31,544 nucleotides of DNA from DASUGM01 sp036274055 (GTDB lineage Bacteria > Acidobacteriota > Vicinamibacteria > Vicinamibacterales > SCN-69-37). The stretch's first letter is position 1, and each line of letters starts with the position of its first letter. Of the stretch, positions 1 through 9,700 are shown in pieces. Made by a program: the position numbers and the translations under genes. The stretch lies in contig DASUGM010000099.1 in the NCBI GenBank assembly GCA_036274055.1, forward strand, positions 1-31,544. Direction: 5' to 3'. The notes beneath the pieces were generated by a model that searched no databases, was not told where the DNA came from, and worked only from the letters and a program-made list of their open reading frames with translations.

Positions 1-1
1 C

Positions 2-1870
2 TCGCCGCTCGGCCGTACCGGGATCACCGGACCGGTCCGCATCGTCGCGCGCGTCACCCAGGAGAAAGAGGCGACCCTCAGTCCGGTCCAGTTCTACGTC
101 GACGGCAAGCTGCTCGGCGAAGACAAGGACGGCCCGCCGTACGCGATCGAGTGGGTCGACGACAATCCATTCGAGAAACGTGAACTCGTCGTCCAGGTCG
201 CCGACTCACGCGGGAACACCGCCAAGGACACGGTCGAGCTGAAGCCGATCGAGGTCGTCGACTCGACGTCGGTTGCGAGCGTGCTGCTCGAGGCGACGGT
301 GACCGACAACCGCGGCCGGCCGATCAACAACCTCAAGGCCGAAGATTTCGAAGTGTTCGAAGACGACGAGCCTCAGAAGCTCGATCTGGCGTCGCCGGAC
401 ACGATCCCGGCGACCTACACGCTGCTGGTCGACAGCAGCCAGAGCATGTCGCGGCGCATGGACTTCGTCCGCGACGCCGCGAAGGCGCTGCCCGAGCGTC
501 TCCGGCCTCAGGACCAGGTCATCGTCGTCCCGTTCACGACCAAGCTCGGCAGCGTGACCGGGCCGACGCAGGATCGCGAGACCATCGCGTCGGCGATCAC
601 CGGCATCCAGTCGACCGGCGGGACGGCAATCTTGAACTCGCTGGCTGCCGTCGCGCAGCAGATTCGCTCGGTGCCGGGCCGTCACATCATCGTGCTGATT
701 ACCGACGGCTACGACGAGAACAGCAACCTCGCCTATGAGAAGTCGCTGGACGACATCAAGAGCACACAAGCGACGGTCTACGTCGTCGGCGTCGCCGGGA
801 CCGCGGGGATCTCGATGAAGGGCGAGGAACTGCTCAAGCGGCTCGCCAAGGAGACCGGCGGGCAGGCGTTCTTCCCGTCGCGCGAATTCCAGCTCAGCGA
901 CATCAACGGCCTGATTGCCTCGGACGTGCAGCAGCGCTACGTCCTCACCTATACGCCGTCGAATCAGACGCAGGACGGCAGCTGGCGGACGATCACGCTC
1001 AAGACGTCAAACCCTGACTACGGCATCAAGGTGCGGCCCGGCTATTTCTCGCCGGCGCCGCCACCGGTCAAGCCACAGCTCGATCTGATCATCCGCGACA
1101 CCAACAAGCAGTTCATCGATGTCAGCGCCGAGGACCTGGTGGTCGTCGAAGACGGCGTCGAGCAGTCGATCGAGGCGTTCAGCGAGTCGCTGACGCCGGT
1201 GTCGCTGATGATGGTGCTCGACTCGAGCGGCAGCATGAAGAAGGACGCGACCCAGGTCATCGACGCCGCGAAGAGCTTCGTCGAGGCGCTGCCGAAGAAG
1301 GACAAGCTCGCGTTGATGACGTTCGCCGACAAACCCGATCTGGCGCACGACCTGACGACGCTGCGCGAGTGGACGCTGCAGGCGATCGTCAAGTATCAGA
1401 CGGTGGGCGGCACGGCGCTATGGGATGCGCTGGTCGAGAGCATCAACCATCTCAAGAAGGCTGAAGGGCAGCGCGCCGTCGTCGTCCTGACGGATGGCCG
1501 CGACGAGAACAACGCCGGCACCGCCGCCGGCAGCACCCATACGTTCGACGACGTGCTGAAGGCGATCAAGGCCAACGCCGACACGCGGATCTACACGATC
1601 GGGCTCGGGCCCAACGTCGATCGGCCGAAGCTCGAGATGGTCGCGGACGACTCCGGCGGCGAGTCCTACTTCCCGGCCGAGGTCGGCTCGCTGGCCGGCG
1701 AGTACCGCCGCATTCTCGAGAACCTGCGCCGCCGCTACACGATTTCGTACACGTCGACGAACTTCCGGCGCGACGGCGCGTGGCGCAAGGTCGAGATCAG
1801 GTCGAAGCGCGACGGCATCGTCATTGAGAGCAAGGGCGGGTATTTCGGGCCGAAGGAAAAAGACAGGTAG
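2..1870 (+). CDS. Double VWA-domain protein, VWFA-related Acidobacterial type (5' truncated by window)
   Basis: The reading frame is open from base 2, so the protein begins before the window and no start can be assigned. The first ~80 visible residues look like an Ig-like beta domain (VQFYVDGKLL, VQVADSRGN). Two copies of the same module follow. Each has a short 'vDnrGrpi.dL..eDFeVfEDg' lead-in (NLKAEDFEVFEDDEPQ; DVSAEDLVVVEDGVEQ) and then a von Willebrand A domain with a MIDAS motif (DSSQS in the first, DSSGS in the second). Both end with a conserved beta segment (RYVLTYTPSN..., RYTISYTSTN...) and a GYF motif. Tandem modules like these are catalogued as the VWFA-related Acidobacterial domain. 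The protein is probably exported and binds a metal and a partner, but its ligand is unknown. It converges on the next gene across a 27-bp gap. The family call is firm and the function is not. Confidence 0.9.
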   Translation, partial: SPLGRTGITGPVRIVARVTQEKEATLSPVQFYVDGKLLGEDKDGPPYAIEWVDDNPFEKRELVVQVADSRGNTAKDTVELKPIEVVDSTSVASVLLEATVTDNRGRPINNLKAEDFEVFEDDEPQKLDLASPDTIPATYTLLVDSSQSMSRRMDFVRDAAKALPERLRPQDQVIVVPFTTKLGSVTGPTQDRETIASAITGIQSTGGTAILNSLAAVAQQIRSVPGRHIIVLITDGYDENSNLAYEKSLDDIKSTQATVYVVGVAGTAGISMKGEELLKRLAKETGGQAFFPSREFQLSDINGLIASDVQQRYVLTYTPSNQTQDGSWRTITLKTSNPDYGIKVRPGYFSPAPPPVKPQLDLIIRDTNKQFIDVSAEDLVVVEDGVEQSIEAFSESLTPVSLMMVLDSSGSMKKDATQVIDAAKSFVEALPKKDKLALMTFADKPDLAHDLTTLREWTLQAIVKYQTVGGTALWDALVESINHLKKAEGQRAVVVLTDGRDENNAGTAAGSTHTFDDVLKAIKANADTRIYTIGLGPNVDRPKLEMVADDSGGESYFPAEVGSLAGEYRRILENLRRRYTISYTSTNFRRDGAWRKVEIRSKRDGIVIESKGGYFGPKEKDR

Positions 1871-1897
1871 ACGAGCGGTCAGATCGTCAGCGGACGC

Positions 1898-3385
1898 TCA
1901 TCGGTCCGGACACGCCGCATCCCGTTCATAAACCCACCACTGATCGGCGTGATAGGTCAGATGAATCGCGCATGGCGCGTTGCGGGAAATGATCGCGCCT
2001 GGGTCGGTGGACGATCGAGCGAAAAAGTACCGGTATTGGCTGCCCCTCATTTTCTTCCAGTCGAAGCTCGTCGGATTCAGCTCAAAGCTAACCGCCCGGA
2101 TTGCCGGTTGATACTCGGGCTTGTACAATACTGCAGTGGTGTGCGCACTGGCCATGCTCGGGTCTACGAGGCCCCCTCGGAGTGCTGTGTACCAGGAACC
2201 GAAATGCAGGTACGGCGCAGCAGCGAACGGGCTGTCGGGCTCAAGCGCAAACCAGACCGCCCGTTGTCCGGATTCCATGGTCGTCAGAACGTTTGCGAAC
2301 GACGCCGATTCCTGGTCGTATCGCCGGACATTTGTCACGACCACGCTAATCCACGTGCCGACGACTACGAGACAGGCGGGCCACACCCATCGTGGCCATG
2401 CCTGTCGGTGTGGGGGCTCGAACGCGATGAAGTAGAACGGTAGCAGGAGCCAGGCGAATCTCGGAAAGACAAACGCCGTGCCCAACACCTTGATCGGTGC
2501 GAAGGCGAGGGTCGCCACGCAGACCCAAAAGGGAATCCAGGCCTTCAGCGGTCGCGGCCTCCCGCCGGCAAAGAGTGGCAGCGCCACCAACGCGAAGCCG
2601 ACTACGGGCATCGCCGCGTTGATCGGCTGCCCTAGAATCCAAATCAGCGATCCCGGAAGCCTGTACCAACCGAGCAGCCAGCTCATCGGCGACCCGCCAA
2701 GTGGGTGAGCCAGTACGCGAGGAATCCAGAGCAGCAGAAACGGGAACACAACCGTCAGGGGCATGACGCGGCGAATCGCCGTCGTTCCTGTGTGTGCCGT
2801 CGACAGCAGCACAAAAAATGCGATCGTGCCGAAGAACGCGCATACGAGCGCGTGTGAAAAGAAGAGTACGAGCGTCAGGATGGCGAGCGCTACTGCGCGT
2901 CGCCGTTGTGGCTCTCGGGCATGCCGAAGTGCCAAGGCCACGAAATAGACGCCAAGGGGCGCAGCGACAATGAAATTGAGAAACCCCAGCTGATACGAGA
3001 AACCGTACATGCCTGGGATGGTGAGGAGCGCCCAGCGACAGTCGGTGTCTGACTCCTTCATCAAGGTCGTGGTGGCCCACGGCATTGCGCCGAGAGCCCC
3101 TGCGATGACTAACTTAAGGGCCCAGATCATGCCAACCAGTGGCACCAGGGCATAGATCAGCAGATGGCCCAGCAGGTAGGGTGTTAACCAGTTGACCTGG
3201 AAAAGTGAGGCGTAGGGAAAGTCGGCCGAGCGTACCGCCCGCAGGAGCGCGACCTGCGCCGCGTGCTGCGGCAGGTCGGTCATGGGTGGAAATGCGGGCA
3301 GCCACACCGGGATGGTCGCGAGAAGGCCCGTTGCCACGACCACCCGGACAGACTGTGAATCTCGACCTCTGTTGCTGGATTGCAT
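1898..3385 (-). CDS. Polytopic membrane protein of unknown function, paralogue 1
   Basis: About 495 residues with roughly ten hydrophobic segments and then a ~110-residue soluble C-terminal part. I do not recognise a named family. After the first membrane segment comes a TDLPQHAAQ motif, which recalls the acidic loop motif of GT-C glycosyltransferase-like membrane proteins (inference). The C-terminal part holds WYTALRGGLVDPSM, ELNPTSFDW and ARSSTDPG...ISRNA, all shared with the neighbouring paralogue. I chose the ATG at 3385 because it lies exactly 35 residues before TDLPQH, as the ATG does in the paralogue. A GTG at 3415, directly after the upstream stop codon, would add 10 residues. The two genes are almost certainly co-transcribed. 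Confidence 0.75.
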   Translation of the reverse strand: MQSSNRGRDSQSVRVVVATGLLATIPVWLPAFPPMTDLPQHAAQVALLRAVRSADFPYASLFQVNWLTPYLLGHLLIYALVPLVGMIWALKLVIAGALGAMPWATTTLMKESDTDCRWALLTIPGMYGFSYQLGFLNFIVAAPLGVYFVALALRHAREPQRRRAVALAILTLVLFFSHALVCAFFGTIAFFVLLSTAHTGTTAIRRVMPLTVVFPFLLLWIPRVLAHPLGGSPMSWLLGWYRLPGSLIWILGQPINAAMPVVGFALVALPLFAGGRPRPLKAWIPFWVCVATLAFAPIKVLGTAFVFPRFAWLLLPFYFIAFEPPHRQAWPRWVWPACLVVVGTWISVVVTNVRRYDQESASFANVLTTMESGQRAVWFALEPDSPFAAAPYLHFGSWYTALRGGLVDPSMASAHTTAVLYKPEYQPAIRAVSFELNPTSFDWKKMRGSQYRYFFARSSTDPGAIISRNAPCAIHLTYHADQWWVYERDAACPDR

Positions 3386-3415
3386 CAAGGTAGGGTGGCA
3401 GCGATGGTACCGCAC

Positions 3416-4903
3416 CTAACTCGACTTGCGGCAATCCGCGCCTCGCTCGTATAACCACCAGAAATCTTCGTGGAAAATCAGTCGGATGGTGCATCCGGCA
3501 TTTCGGGATATCAGCCCGCCAGGATCCGTCGATGACCGCGCCATGTAGTAAAGATATTGTTCGCCGTTCATTGCGCGCCAATCGAAGGAAGTCGGATTGA
3601 GCTCGAACTCGGCGTTCAAGATGGCAGGCCGATGCTCGGCCTTGTAGCGAACGATCGGCGTGTGGGCCGCCGCCATACTGGGATCGACCACGCCGCCTTT
3701 TGCCGCCGAATACCAGACGCCGAAGTGCAAGTAGGACGGCGCCAAGTGTGAGTAGCCGATAGGGTCGAGCGGAAGCCACGCCGCGCGCTGTCGGGGCGCC
3801 ATGCCGTCGAGCATTCTGACGAACGAAGCGGCTTCGCCGCGCGAGCGGCCCGCCTCCACACTGGCAATCGCAACGGAACCGGTGGCCAGAAGACCGCAAC
3901 AGATCCACACCCAGTTGGGCCAGCCACGCCGAGGCGGCGGCTCGAAAACGCCGAAGTAGAAGGGCAACAAGAGCCATGCAAAACGTTGCGCCAACTCCGT
4001 TGCTGTCATCACTTGCCAGGGCGCCAACAACACGGTGAGAACGCAGACGACCAGGGGAATCGCCGCAAGACCCGGGCGGATGACCCCGCCCGCAGCGAAC
4101 GGCAGCGCAGCGATCAACAGTCCGCCGACCAGAGAGCCGGCGGGCGACAAACCCAGCATCCACTGTGGCGCCCGAAGGAAGCGCTCAAAGCTCAGGTCCC
4201 AAATGGCCGGATGCGTGCCGAGCGGATGAGCCCGAAAGCCGGGCAGCCACACCGCCACGAGCGGTACCACAATCGCCAGAGGCCATAAGCGGCGGATCGC
4301 CTCTGATAATGATCGTGCGGTCAACAGTAGGAACAGGCCGGCGATGGCGCCAAAGAAAGCGCACGCAAGCACGTGTGAGAAAAACAACGCGAGCATGAGC
4401 GCGCCAATGGCGAGATCTCGTCGACGGCTCGGCGCGTTCGCCTGACGCGCGGCCAATGTAACCAGATAGAGGCCGAGAGGGACGGCGATCAGGAAATTCA
4501 AGAATCCCCACTGAAACGAGATTCCGTACGTGCCCGGGATCGAGAGAAAGGCCCATCGCCGATCAGTCCCCGTCTCCTTCATGAACAACGCCGCGCTCAA
4601 GGGAACAGCGATCAATGCCAAGGACGTTACGAGTTTTATGGCCGCGACAACGCCGACCAACGGCACAAGCGGCAAGGCAATGAGATCCGCCAGGTACGGC
4701 GTGAGCCATTTCAGCTCGAACTGATGGCGGTACGGGAACGTGGGATCAGCGAGCTGTTTCAGCAGCGCGATCTGTGCAGCATGCTGAGGGAGATCGGTCA
4801 GCACCGGCAGCGCCGGAATCCAGACTGGCGCCACCGCCAGCACGCTCGCGGACAAGAGCAGCCAGGGGCTGAACGACTGGTTGGCTGGCGTCGAGAACGG
4901 CAT
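3416..4903 (-). CDS. Polytopic membrane protein of unknown function, paralogue 2
   Basis: About 495 residues, the upstream member of a tandem pair. It matches paralogue 1 over its whole length: a first membrane segment, then TDLPQHAAQ, multiple hydrophobic segments, a repeated FAWLLLPFYF...FEPP..R.GWP.WVW block, and a C-terminal soluble part (FGVWYSAAKGGVVDPSM, ELNPTSFDW, ARSSTDPGGLISRNAGC). Strong conservation of the soluble tail and the DLPQH loop suggests these are the working parts, possibly on the same side of the membrane. The ATG at 4903 is chosen by alignment with the paralogue; a GTG at 4924 is an alternative. It diverges from the iron permease-like gene with a ~54-bp gap. A GT-C-like glycosyltransferase or a polymer-export role is possible but unproven. 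Confidence 0.75.
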   Translation of the reverse strand: MPFSTPANQSFSPWLLLSASVLAVAPVWIPALPVLTDLPQHAAQIALLKQLADPTFPYRHQFELKWLTPYLADLIALPLVPLVGVVAAIKLVTSLALIAVPLSAALFMKETGTDRRWAFLSIPGTYGISFQWGFLNFLIAVPLGLYLVTLAARQANAPSRRRDLAIGALMLALFFSHVLACAFFGAIAGLFLLLTARSLSEAIRRLWPLAIVVPLVAVWLPGFRAHPLGTHPAIWDLSFERFLRAPQWMLGLSPAGSLVGGLLIAALPFAAGGVIRPGLAAIPLVVCVLTVLLAPWQVMTATELAQRFAWLLLPFYFGVFEPPPRRGWPNWVWICCGLLATGSVAIASVEAGRSRGEAASFVRMLDGMAPRQRAAWLPLDPIGYSHLAPSYLHFGVWYSAAKGGVVDPSMAAAHTPIVRYKAEHRPAILNAEFELNPTSFDWRAMNGEQYLYYMARSSTDPGGLISRNAGCTIRLIFHEDFWWLYERGADCRKSS

Positions 4904-4957
4904 TCGCTTGAGAAACCTCAGCACCCGCGTTTTCTGGCAAAGTAGTGCACAGGCTGA

Positions 4958-5365
4958 ATGCCGACCAACCAGTCCTTCTTCTCCCGCTTCGCCAAGAAAA
5001 CCGCGCGCTGGTCGGGACGGCCGGGCACCTTCGTCCTGGCCGCCAGCATCATCGTCATCTGGGCCGTGACCGGGCCGCTGTTCGCGTTCAGCGACACCTG
5101 GCAGCTCGCCATCAACACCGGCACCACCATCGTGACCTTTCTGATGGTGTTCCTGATCCAGAACACCCAGAACCGCGATACCGAGGCGCTCCAGATCAAG
5201 CTCGACGAGCTGATTCGCGTTACGGCCGCCGCCAGCAACAAACTGCTCGACCTCGAAGAATTAGAGGAAGCCGAACTCGACAAGATTCGCAAGACGTATG
5301 AAGACATGGCGGAAAAAGCGCGAGTGGCTCAGGGCTCACGGCACAAGGCTCGAAGCAAGAGTTAG
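4958..5365 (+). CDS. Low-affinity iron permease family protein
   Basis: 135 residues. Two membrane segments lie at about residues 22-42 and 50-70. They surround the family's typical text: ARWSGRP near the start, WAVTGPLFAFSDTWQL, NTGTTIVTFLMVFLIQNTQNRD, then ALQIKLDELIR and an acidic helical tail. This matches the bacterial 'low affinity iron permease' family. The name comes from a yeast homologue, and iron transport has not been shown for short bacterial members. The final ~14 residues (VAQGSRHKARSKS) are encoded by a low-complexity word repeat (GGCTCAGGGCTCACGG) also found in two other genes here, so the natural C-terminus may have been extended by the repeat. It converges on the receiver-GGDEF gene. 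Confidence 0.85.
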   Translation: MPTNQSFFSRFAKKTARWSGRPGTFVLAASIIVIWAVTGPLFAFSDTWQLAINTGTTIVTFLMVFLIQNTQNRDTEALQIKLDELIRVTAAASNKLLDLEELEEAELDKIRKTYEDMAEKARVAQGSRHKARSKS

Positions 5366-5398
5366 CCCGCAGCCTGCAGCCCGCAGCCTGCAGGCCGC
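5325..5398. repeat. Low-complexity word repeats at the permease 3' end and convergent gap
   Basis: Bases 5326-5350 read GGCTCAGGGCTCACGGCAC and continue into the permease stop codon. Then 5367-5396 carries repeats of GCAGCCTGCAGCC. The first word family recurs at 14355-14475 and 31503-31530. The second word is partly self-complementary (CTGCAG) and fills the space between two convergent genes. Confidence 0.6.
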
Positions 5399-6292
5399 TC
5401 ACCGCCCGCGTCCCTTCGTCTTCTTCTCGCGATACATCAGCTCGTCGGCCTTATCCAGCAAGGCTTCGACCGAGCCGGTCTCCGACGCGTCGCAGCTCAG
5501 CACGCCGACGCTGAAATTCAACGGATACAGGCGATCCGGCTGGGCGTTGGCAGAGGCCAGGCAGGCGTCGAGTCGGGCCCGTAACACCTGTTCGCCGGAC
5601 TCCGACGACGCCAGCGTGAACGCGGCAAACTCGTCGCCGCCCAGCCGCGCCACGAGGTCGCTCTGCCGGAAGCAGGCGCGCAGCACGTCGGCCGCCTCGC
5701 TAATCGCGCGATTGCCTTCGGCATGCCCGAGCGTGTCGTTGATGTGCTTGAGTTCGTCGAGATCCACGAACAGCAGCAGAAACCCGACCCGGTTGCGGCG
5801 CGCGATCTTGAGCTGCTGCTCGGCGAGCAGCAAGAACCCGCGCCGGTTGTTCAGGCCGGTCAGGTCGTCCTTCAACGACAGGTTTTCGAGCTGGCGCTTC
5901 ATCTGATGCCGCTCGATCGCGTAGCGCAGCGCGCGGCGCAGCATCCGGCCGTCCACCTGGCCCTTGACCAGATAATCCTGCGCGCCGGCGTGCATCGCCG
6001 CGCGGCCCAACTCGTCGTCGCCGGCGCCGGTCATGACGACAACGCTGGCCGCGCCGGCAGTGGCGACGATGCGGCGCACGGTGTCGAGGCCGGTCTCGTC
6101 GGGAAGACTGAGGTCGAGCAGCACCACGTCAATCGGATGTTCGCCGTTGAGGTGATCGCACGCGTCGCCCACCGTCGCCGCCTGCTTCACGTTGAAGCGG
6201 CTCGACGACTCTTCCCTGAGCATTTCCACGACCAGCCGGGCGTCGCCGGGGTTGTCCTCCACGAGGAGGACGTCGATCGGCTGTTCGTCCAT
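5399..6292 (-). CDS. Receiver-GGDEF response regulator (diguanylate cyclase)
   Basis: 297 residues. Residues ~5-125 are a receiver domain with the acidic pair (VEDN), phospho-acceptor Asp60 (VVLLDLSLP), the T88-G switch region and Lys110 (YLVKG). A short helix leads to a GGDEF domain (~140-295) with an intact GGDEF signature at 218-222 and an RxxD inhibitory site (RQSD, 209-212) exactly five residues before it. It is therefore predicted to make cyclic di-GMP from two GTP and to be feedback inhibited. It is the last gene of an operon with the histidine kinase and single-domain regulator, 5 bp after the latter. The kinase or a phosphorelay through the small regulator probably controls it. Confidence 0.93.
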   Translation of the reverse strand: MDEQPIDVLLVEDNPGDARLVVEMLREESSSRFNVKQAATVGDACDHLNGEHPIDVVLLDLSLPDETGLDTVRRIVATAGAASVVVMTGAGDDELGRAAMHAGAQDYLVKGQVDGRMLRRALRYAIERHQMKRQLENLSLKDDLTGLNNRRGFLLLAEQQLKIARRNRVGFLLLFVDLDELKHINDTLGHAEGNRAISEAADVLRACFRQSDLVARLGGDEFAAFTLASSESGEQVLRARLDACLASANAQPDRLYPLNFSVGVLSCDASETGSVEALLDKADELMYREKKTKGRGR

Positions 6293-6297
6293 CGGAA

Positions 6298-6729
6298 CTA
6301 CACCTCCGGGGGCAGTTTGACCAGCGTGAACCAGAACTGCTCGATGCCAAGCACGACTTTCGTGAGTTGCTCGAAGTCCACAGGCTTGGTGATGAAACAG
6401 TTGGCGTGCAGCCGGTAGCTGCGCAGGATGTCTTCCTCGGCCTGCGACGACGTCAGGATGACGACCGGGATGTGCCGCAGCTTCGGATCCTTCTTGATGT
6501 CCTCGAGCACCTCTCGACCGTCGCGCTTCGGCAGGTTCAGATCGAGCAGCACGAGGTCGGGGGTCGGCGCGTCGTCGAACGGCGGCTCGCGGCGCAGAAA
6601 CGCAATCGCCTCCTCGCCGTCGCGCGCGTGGCTGAGGTTGTTCTTGACCTTGCTTTGCGCCAGCGCCTCACGGGTGAGTCTGGCGTCGCCGGGATTGTCT
6701 TCGACGAGCAGGATCTCAATCGGTTTCAT
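6298..6729 (-). CDS. Single-domain response regulator (Rcp1/CheY-like)
   Basis: 143 residues forming one receiver domain and no output domain. Visible features are ILLVEDNPGDARL at the start, phospho-acceptor Asp63 (DLVLLDLNLPKRDG), a T/S switch residue (VVILTSSQ) and the conserved Lys in CFITKPVD. The 'DNPGDARL' and 'LNLP.rdGrEVL' text is typical of the regulators paired with bacteriophytochrome-like kinases. The ATG overlaps the kinase stop codon (ATGA, 4 bp), so translation is probably coupled. It likely takes phosphate from that kinase and passes it on, or interacts with a partner protein. Confidence 0.93.
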   Translation of the reverse strand: MKPIEILLVEDNPGDARLTREALAQSKVKNNLSHARDGEEAIAFLRREPPFDDAPTPDLVLLDLNLPKRDGREVLEDIKKDPKLRHIPVVILTSSQAEEDILRSYRLHANCFITKPVDFEQLTKVVLGIEQFWFTLVKLPPEV

Positions 6730-9700
6730 GGCGCCTTTCGTGAGACGGGCGTGAGCAGGGAGGTCTCCACCGGGTTCGAGGCGGCGGAGGTCACGGCGGG
6801 GGATTCAACGGGTTGGACTTGCGCGACGCCCGAGCCGGCCGAGTCGGAGGCCCTGCCCTGAGCGACGCCCGAGCCGGCCGAGTCGGAGGGCGCGCCCTGA
6901 GCGAGGCCCGAAAGGGCCGAGTCGAAGGGCCTGACCTGAGCGGAGTCGAAGGGAAGCGTGAACGAGAACGTCGTGCCCTTGCCCGGTTCGGACTCGACGC
7001 TAATCCGGCCGCCGTGGCGCTCGACGATCTTCTTGCACAGCGCCAGCCCGATGCCGGTGCCCGGATATTCCGTGCGGCCGTGCAAGCGCTGGAACATCTG
7101 GAATATCCGCTCGAAGTATTTTGGATCGATGCCGATCCCGTTGTCGGCGATCGTGACCAGGTGATGGTCGGCCTTCCGGGTCGAGGTGACGGTGATGACC
7201 GGCACGCTGTTCGGCCGCCGGAACTTGATCGCGTTGCCGATCAGATTTTGAAAGACCTGCGCGAGCTGAATCGCGTCGCAGTTGAACACCGGGAGGTCGC
7301 CGACCTTGATCTCGGCCTGGGACTCTTCGATCGCGCTGGTCAGATTCGCCAGGCCGTCGCCCACCACCTTGGCGCCCGGGACCGGCTTGAATTCCTTGCC
7401 GCGCGTGCCGACCCGCGCGTACTGCAGCAGGTCGTGAATGAGCGCCTGCATCCGCTTGGCGCCGTCCACCGCGAAGTCGATGAACTCGTTGGCGTCGGCG
7501 TCGAGGTTGTCCTTGTAGCGCCGCGCCAGCATCTGCGTGTAGTTCGAGACCATCCGCAGCGGCTCCTGCAGGTCGTGCGACGCCACGTAGGCGAACTGCT
7601 CGAGCTCCTGGTTCGAGCGCGACAGCTCCTCGTTCTTCAGCTCGAGCTCCCGCTCGGCGTTCTTGCGATCGGTGACGTCGCGGAGGATGCCCGTATAGAA
7701 CGTGCCGAGCGCGCTTTCCCAGCGCGACAACGACATCTCGACGGGGAAGAGCGTGCCGTCCTTGCGCACGCCTTGTAACTCGACGGTTTGCCCGACCAGA
7801 TGATCGATGCCGCGCTTGAGGAAATCCGATCGGTGCGGCTCGGGCAGGAGCAGCGACAGCGACTGGCCGTTCATCTCCTCGGCGGAACGGCCGAACATCC
7901 GTGACGCGCCCGGGTTCCAGTAGCGGACGACGCCCTTGACGTCGGTGGTGATGATGCTCTCGTTGGCGGTTTCGGAAACGGCGCGGAAACGGACCTCGCT
8001 GTCGCGGACGGTCTGCTCGGCGCGCTTGCGCTCGGTGATGTCGCGGTTGACCTCGAGGAATCCCTGCGGAATGCCGCGATCCGTCCGGGTCAGCGTCCAC
8101 CGCGCCTCGACCGCCAGCTCGACGTTCTGCCGCGTCGTGTGCCGCACTTCACCGGCCCAGAAGCCGGTGTCGATGACGATCTTCTCGATGTCCTTGAGCG
8201 GCAGCGGATAGATCGCGCGCAGCATCTTGTGCGAGACCTGGCCGAGCGCCTCGTTGCGGTTGTAGCCGTACATTTCCGCGGCGCCGGCGCTCCAGTAGAC
8301 GACGGTGCCGTAGAGATCGCGGACCAGGATGCCGTCGCGGACCAGGTCGAGCAGCGCCGCCTGCTCCTGCACCTGATCGGTCTGGCGCTTCAGCGTGTCG
8401 TTCGCCTTGGTCAGCTCGATGGTGCGGTCGGCGATGCGCTGCTCGAGGCTTTCGTTCATCCGCCGCAGGTCGGCTTCCGCCTGCTTGCGCTCGGTGACGT
8501 CGACCGCCATCGTCAGAAAGGCCCGGCGCTCGGTGCCGAGGTCGCCCAGCGGCGTCGAGGAGAATTCCCAGGTGCGCGAGGCGCCTTCCCGGGTGTGGAC
8601 GATCGATTCGCCGCCGTGTGCCGTCTGCTGGATCTTGGCGACCCGGTCGAGATACTCGCGGATCTGAAATTTCATTTCCGGCTGGGCGCGCGCCGCCCAC
8701 TCGGTGATCGTCGGCGTGTCGGCGAGCGTGTACCCGGAGATGTCCGCCCAGCCGCGGCTCATGTGCAGGATGTGGTCGGCGTCGTCGTGGATGATCATCG
8801 GCACCGGCGCGCCGGCCACCGCGCGCTTCAGCCGCTCTTCGCTCTGCTGGCGAAGCTGCTCGGCGGCGACGCGCTTCCCTTCGAATGACCGCAGCATCCG
8901 GCCGCCGAACCAGACCGCGTAGGTCAACACCGAGACGGTCAGCACGATGAACAGCGTCACCGCGAACTCGGCTTCGTACCAGCCGCCGCGCACGCCCTGC
9001 CACGCGATCCAGCCGAGCAGAATCGGAAGAAAGAACACCGCCGGCACGAGCTGGCGGATCACCAGACCCGCCGGTCCGGACTCGATGACGTCGGCCATCA
9101 GGCCTTCGTCCGGCCGCGCGAACATGAAGCCGAGGCAGAGCAGCAGCAGCGACACCGAGGTGTGGATCGCCATCGACGTGTACGACGCCAGGCCCACGAG
9201 CACCGTCAGGCCGAGCAGATACTGGACGATGCCGAGGGTGGCCAGGCCGGCGCACACCGCGACAATCGCCTGGGCAATCCCGAACCGCCCCGGCGTGTTG
9301 ACCAGCAGCAATCCTGCTGCGTACAGAAGCAGGCACATGGCGGTCGCGATCGCCATGCGCCCGGGTGAGTCGCCGAGCGGCAGGTCCGTGTCGGAGACGA
9401 TCAGCTGATCGATGCGGAGGTTGACGCCGATCACGTACTCGATGAGCGTCAGACCCGCGATCACGCAGATGGCGATGGCGCAATAGCGGACGATCTGATC
9501 TTTCCAGCTCGTGAATGTGCGCGCGCGGTACGCCCACAGTGCCGCCGCGGAGAGCAGCAGGCAGAGCGCGGCATTGAGCTTCATGCTGACGAAGCCCGGG
9601 AACACGCTCTTCAACGCAGGAATCGAAAACAGCCATCCGGCGACGACCCCCGCGGCCGCCGCGGCGACGATGCCGGCGATCAGGCCAGAGGCGAGGTAGA

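Noticed and set aside
1898..4903. The two membrane-protein genes as one frameshifted gene
   Set aside because: Each has its own start, full set of motifs and stop codon, and they align to each other along their whole length. They are a tandem duplication.
6821..6953. 39-bp tandem units as a CRISPR array
   Set aside because: The units are contiguous without unique spacers, lie inside a coding sequence and have no cas genes nearby.
8149..9636. Long minus-strand open frame (495 codons) inside the histidine-kinase gene
   Set aside because: It overlaps the kinase in another frame of the same strand, and its product is Arg/Pro/Ala-rich with no domain. It is a frame shadow of G+C-rich coding DNA.
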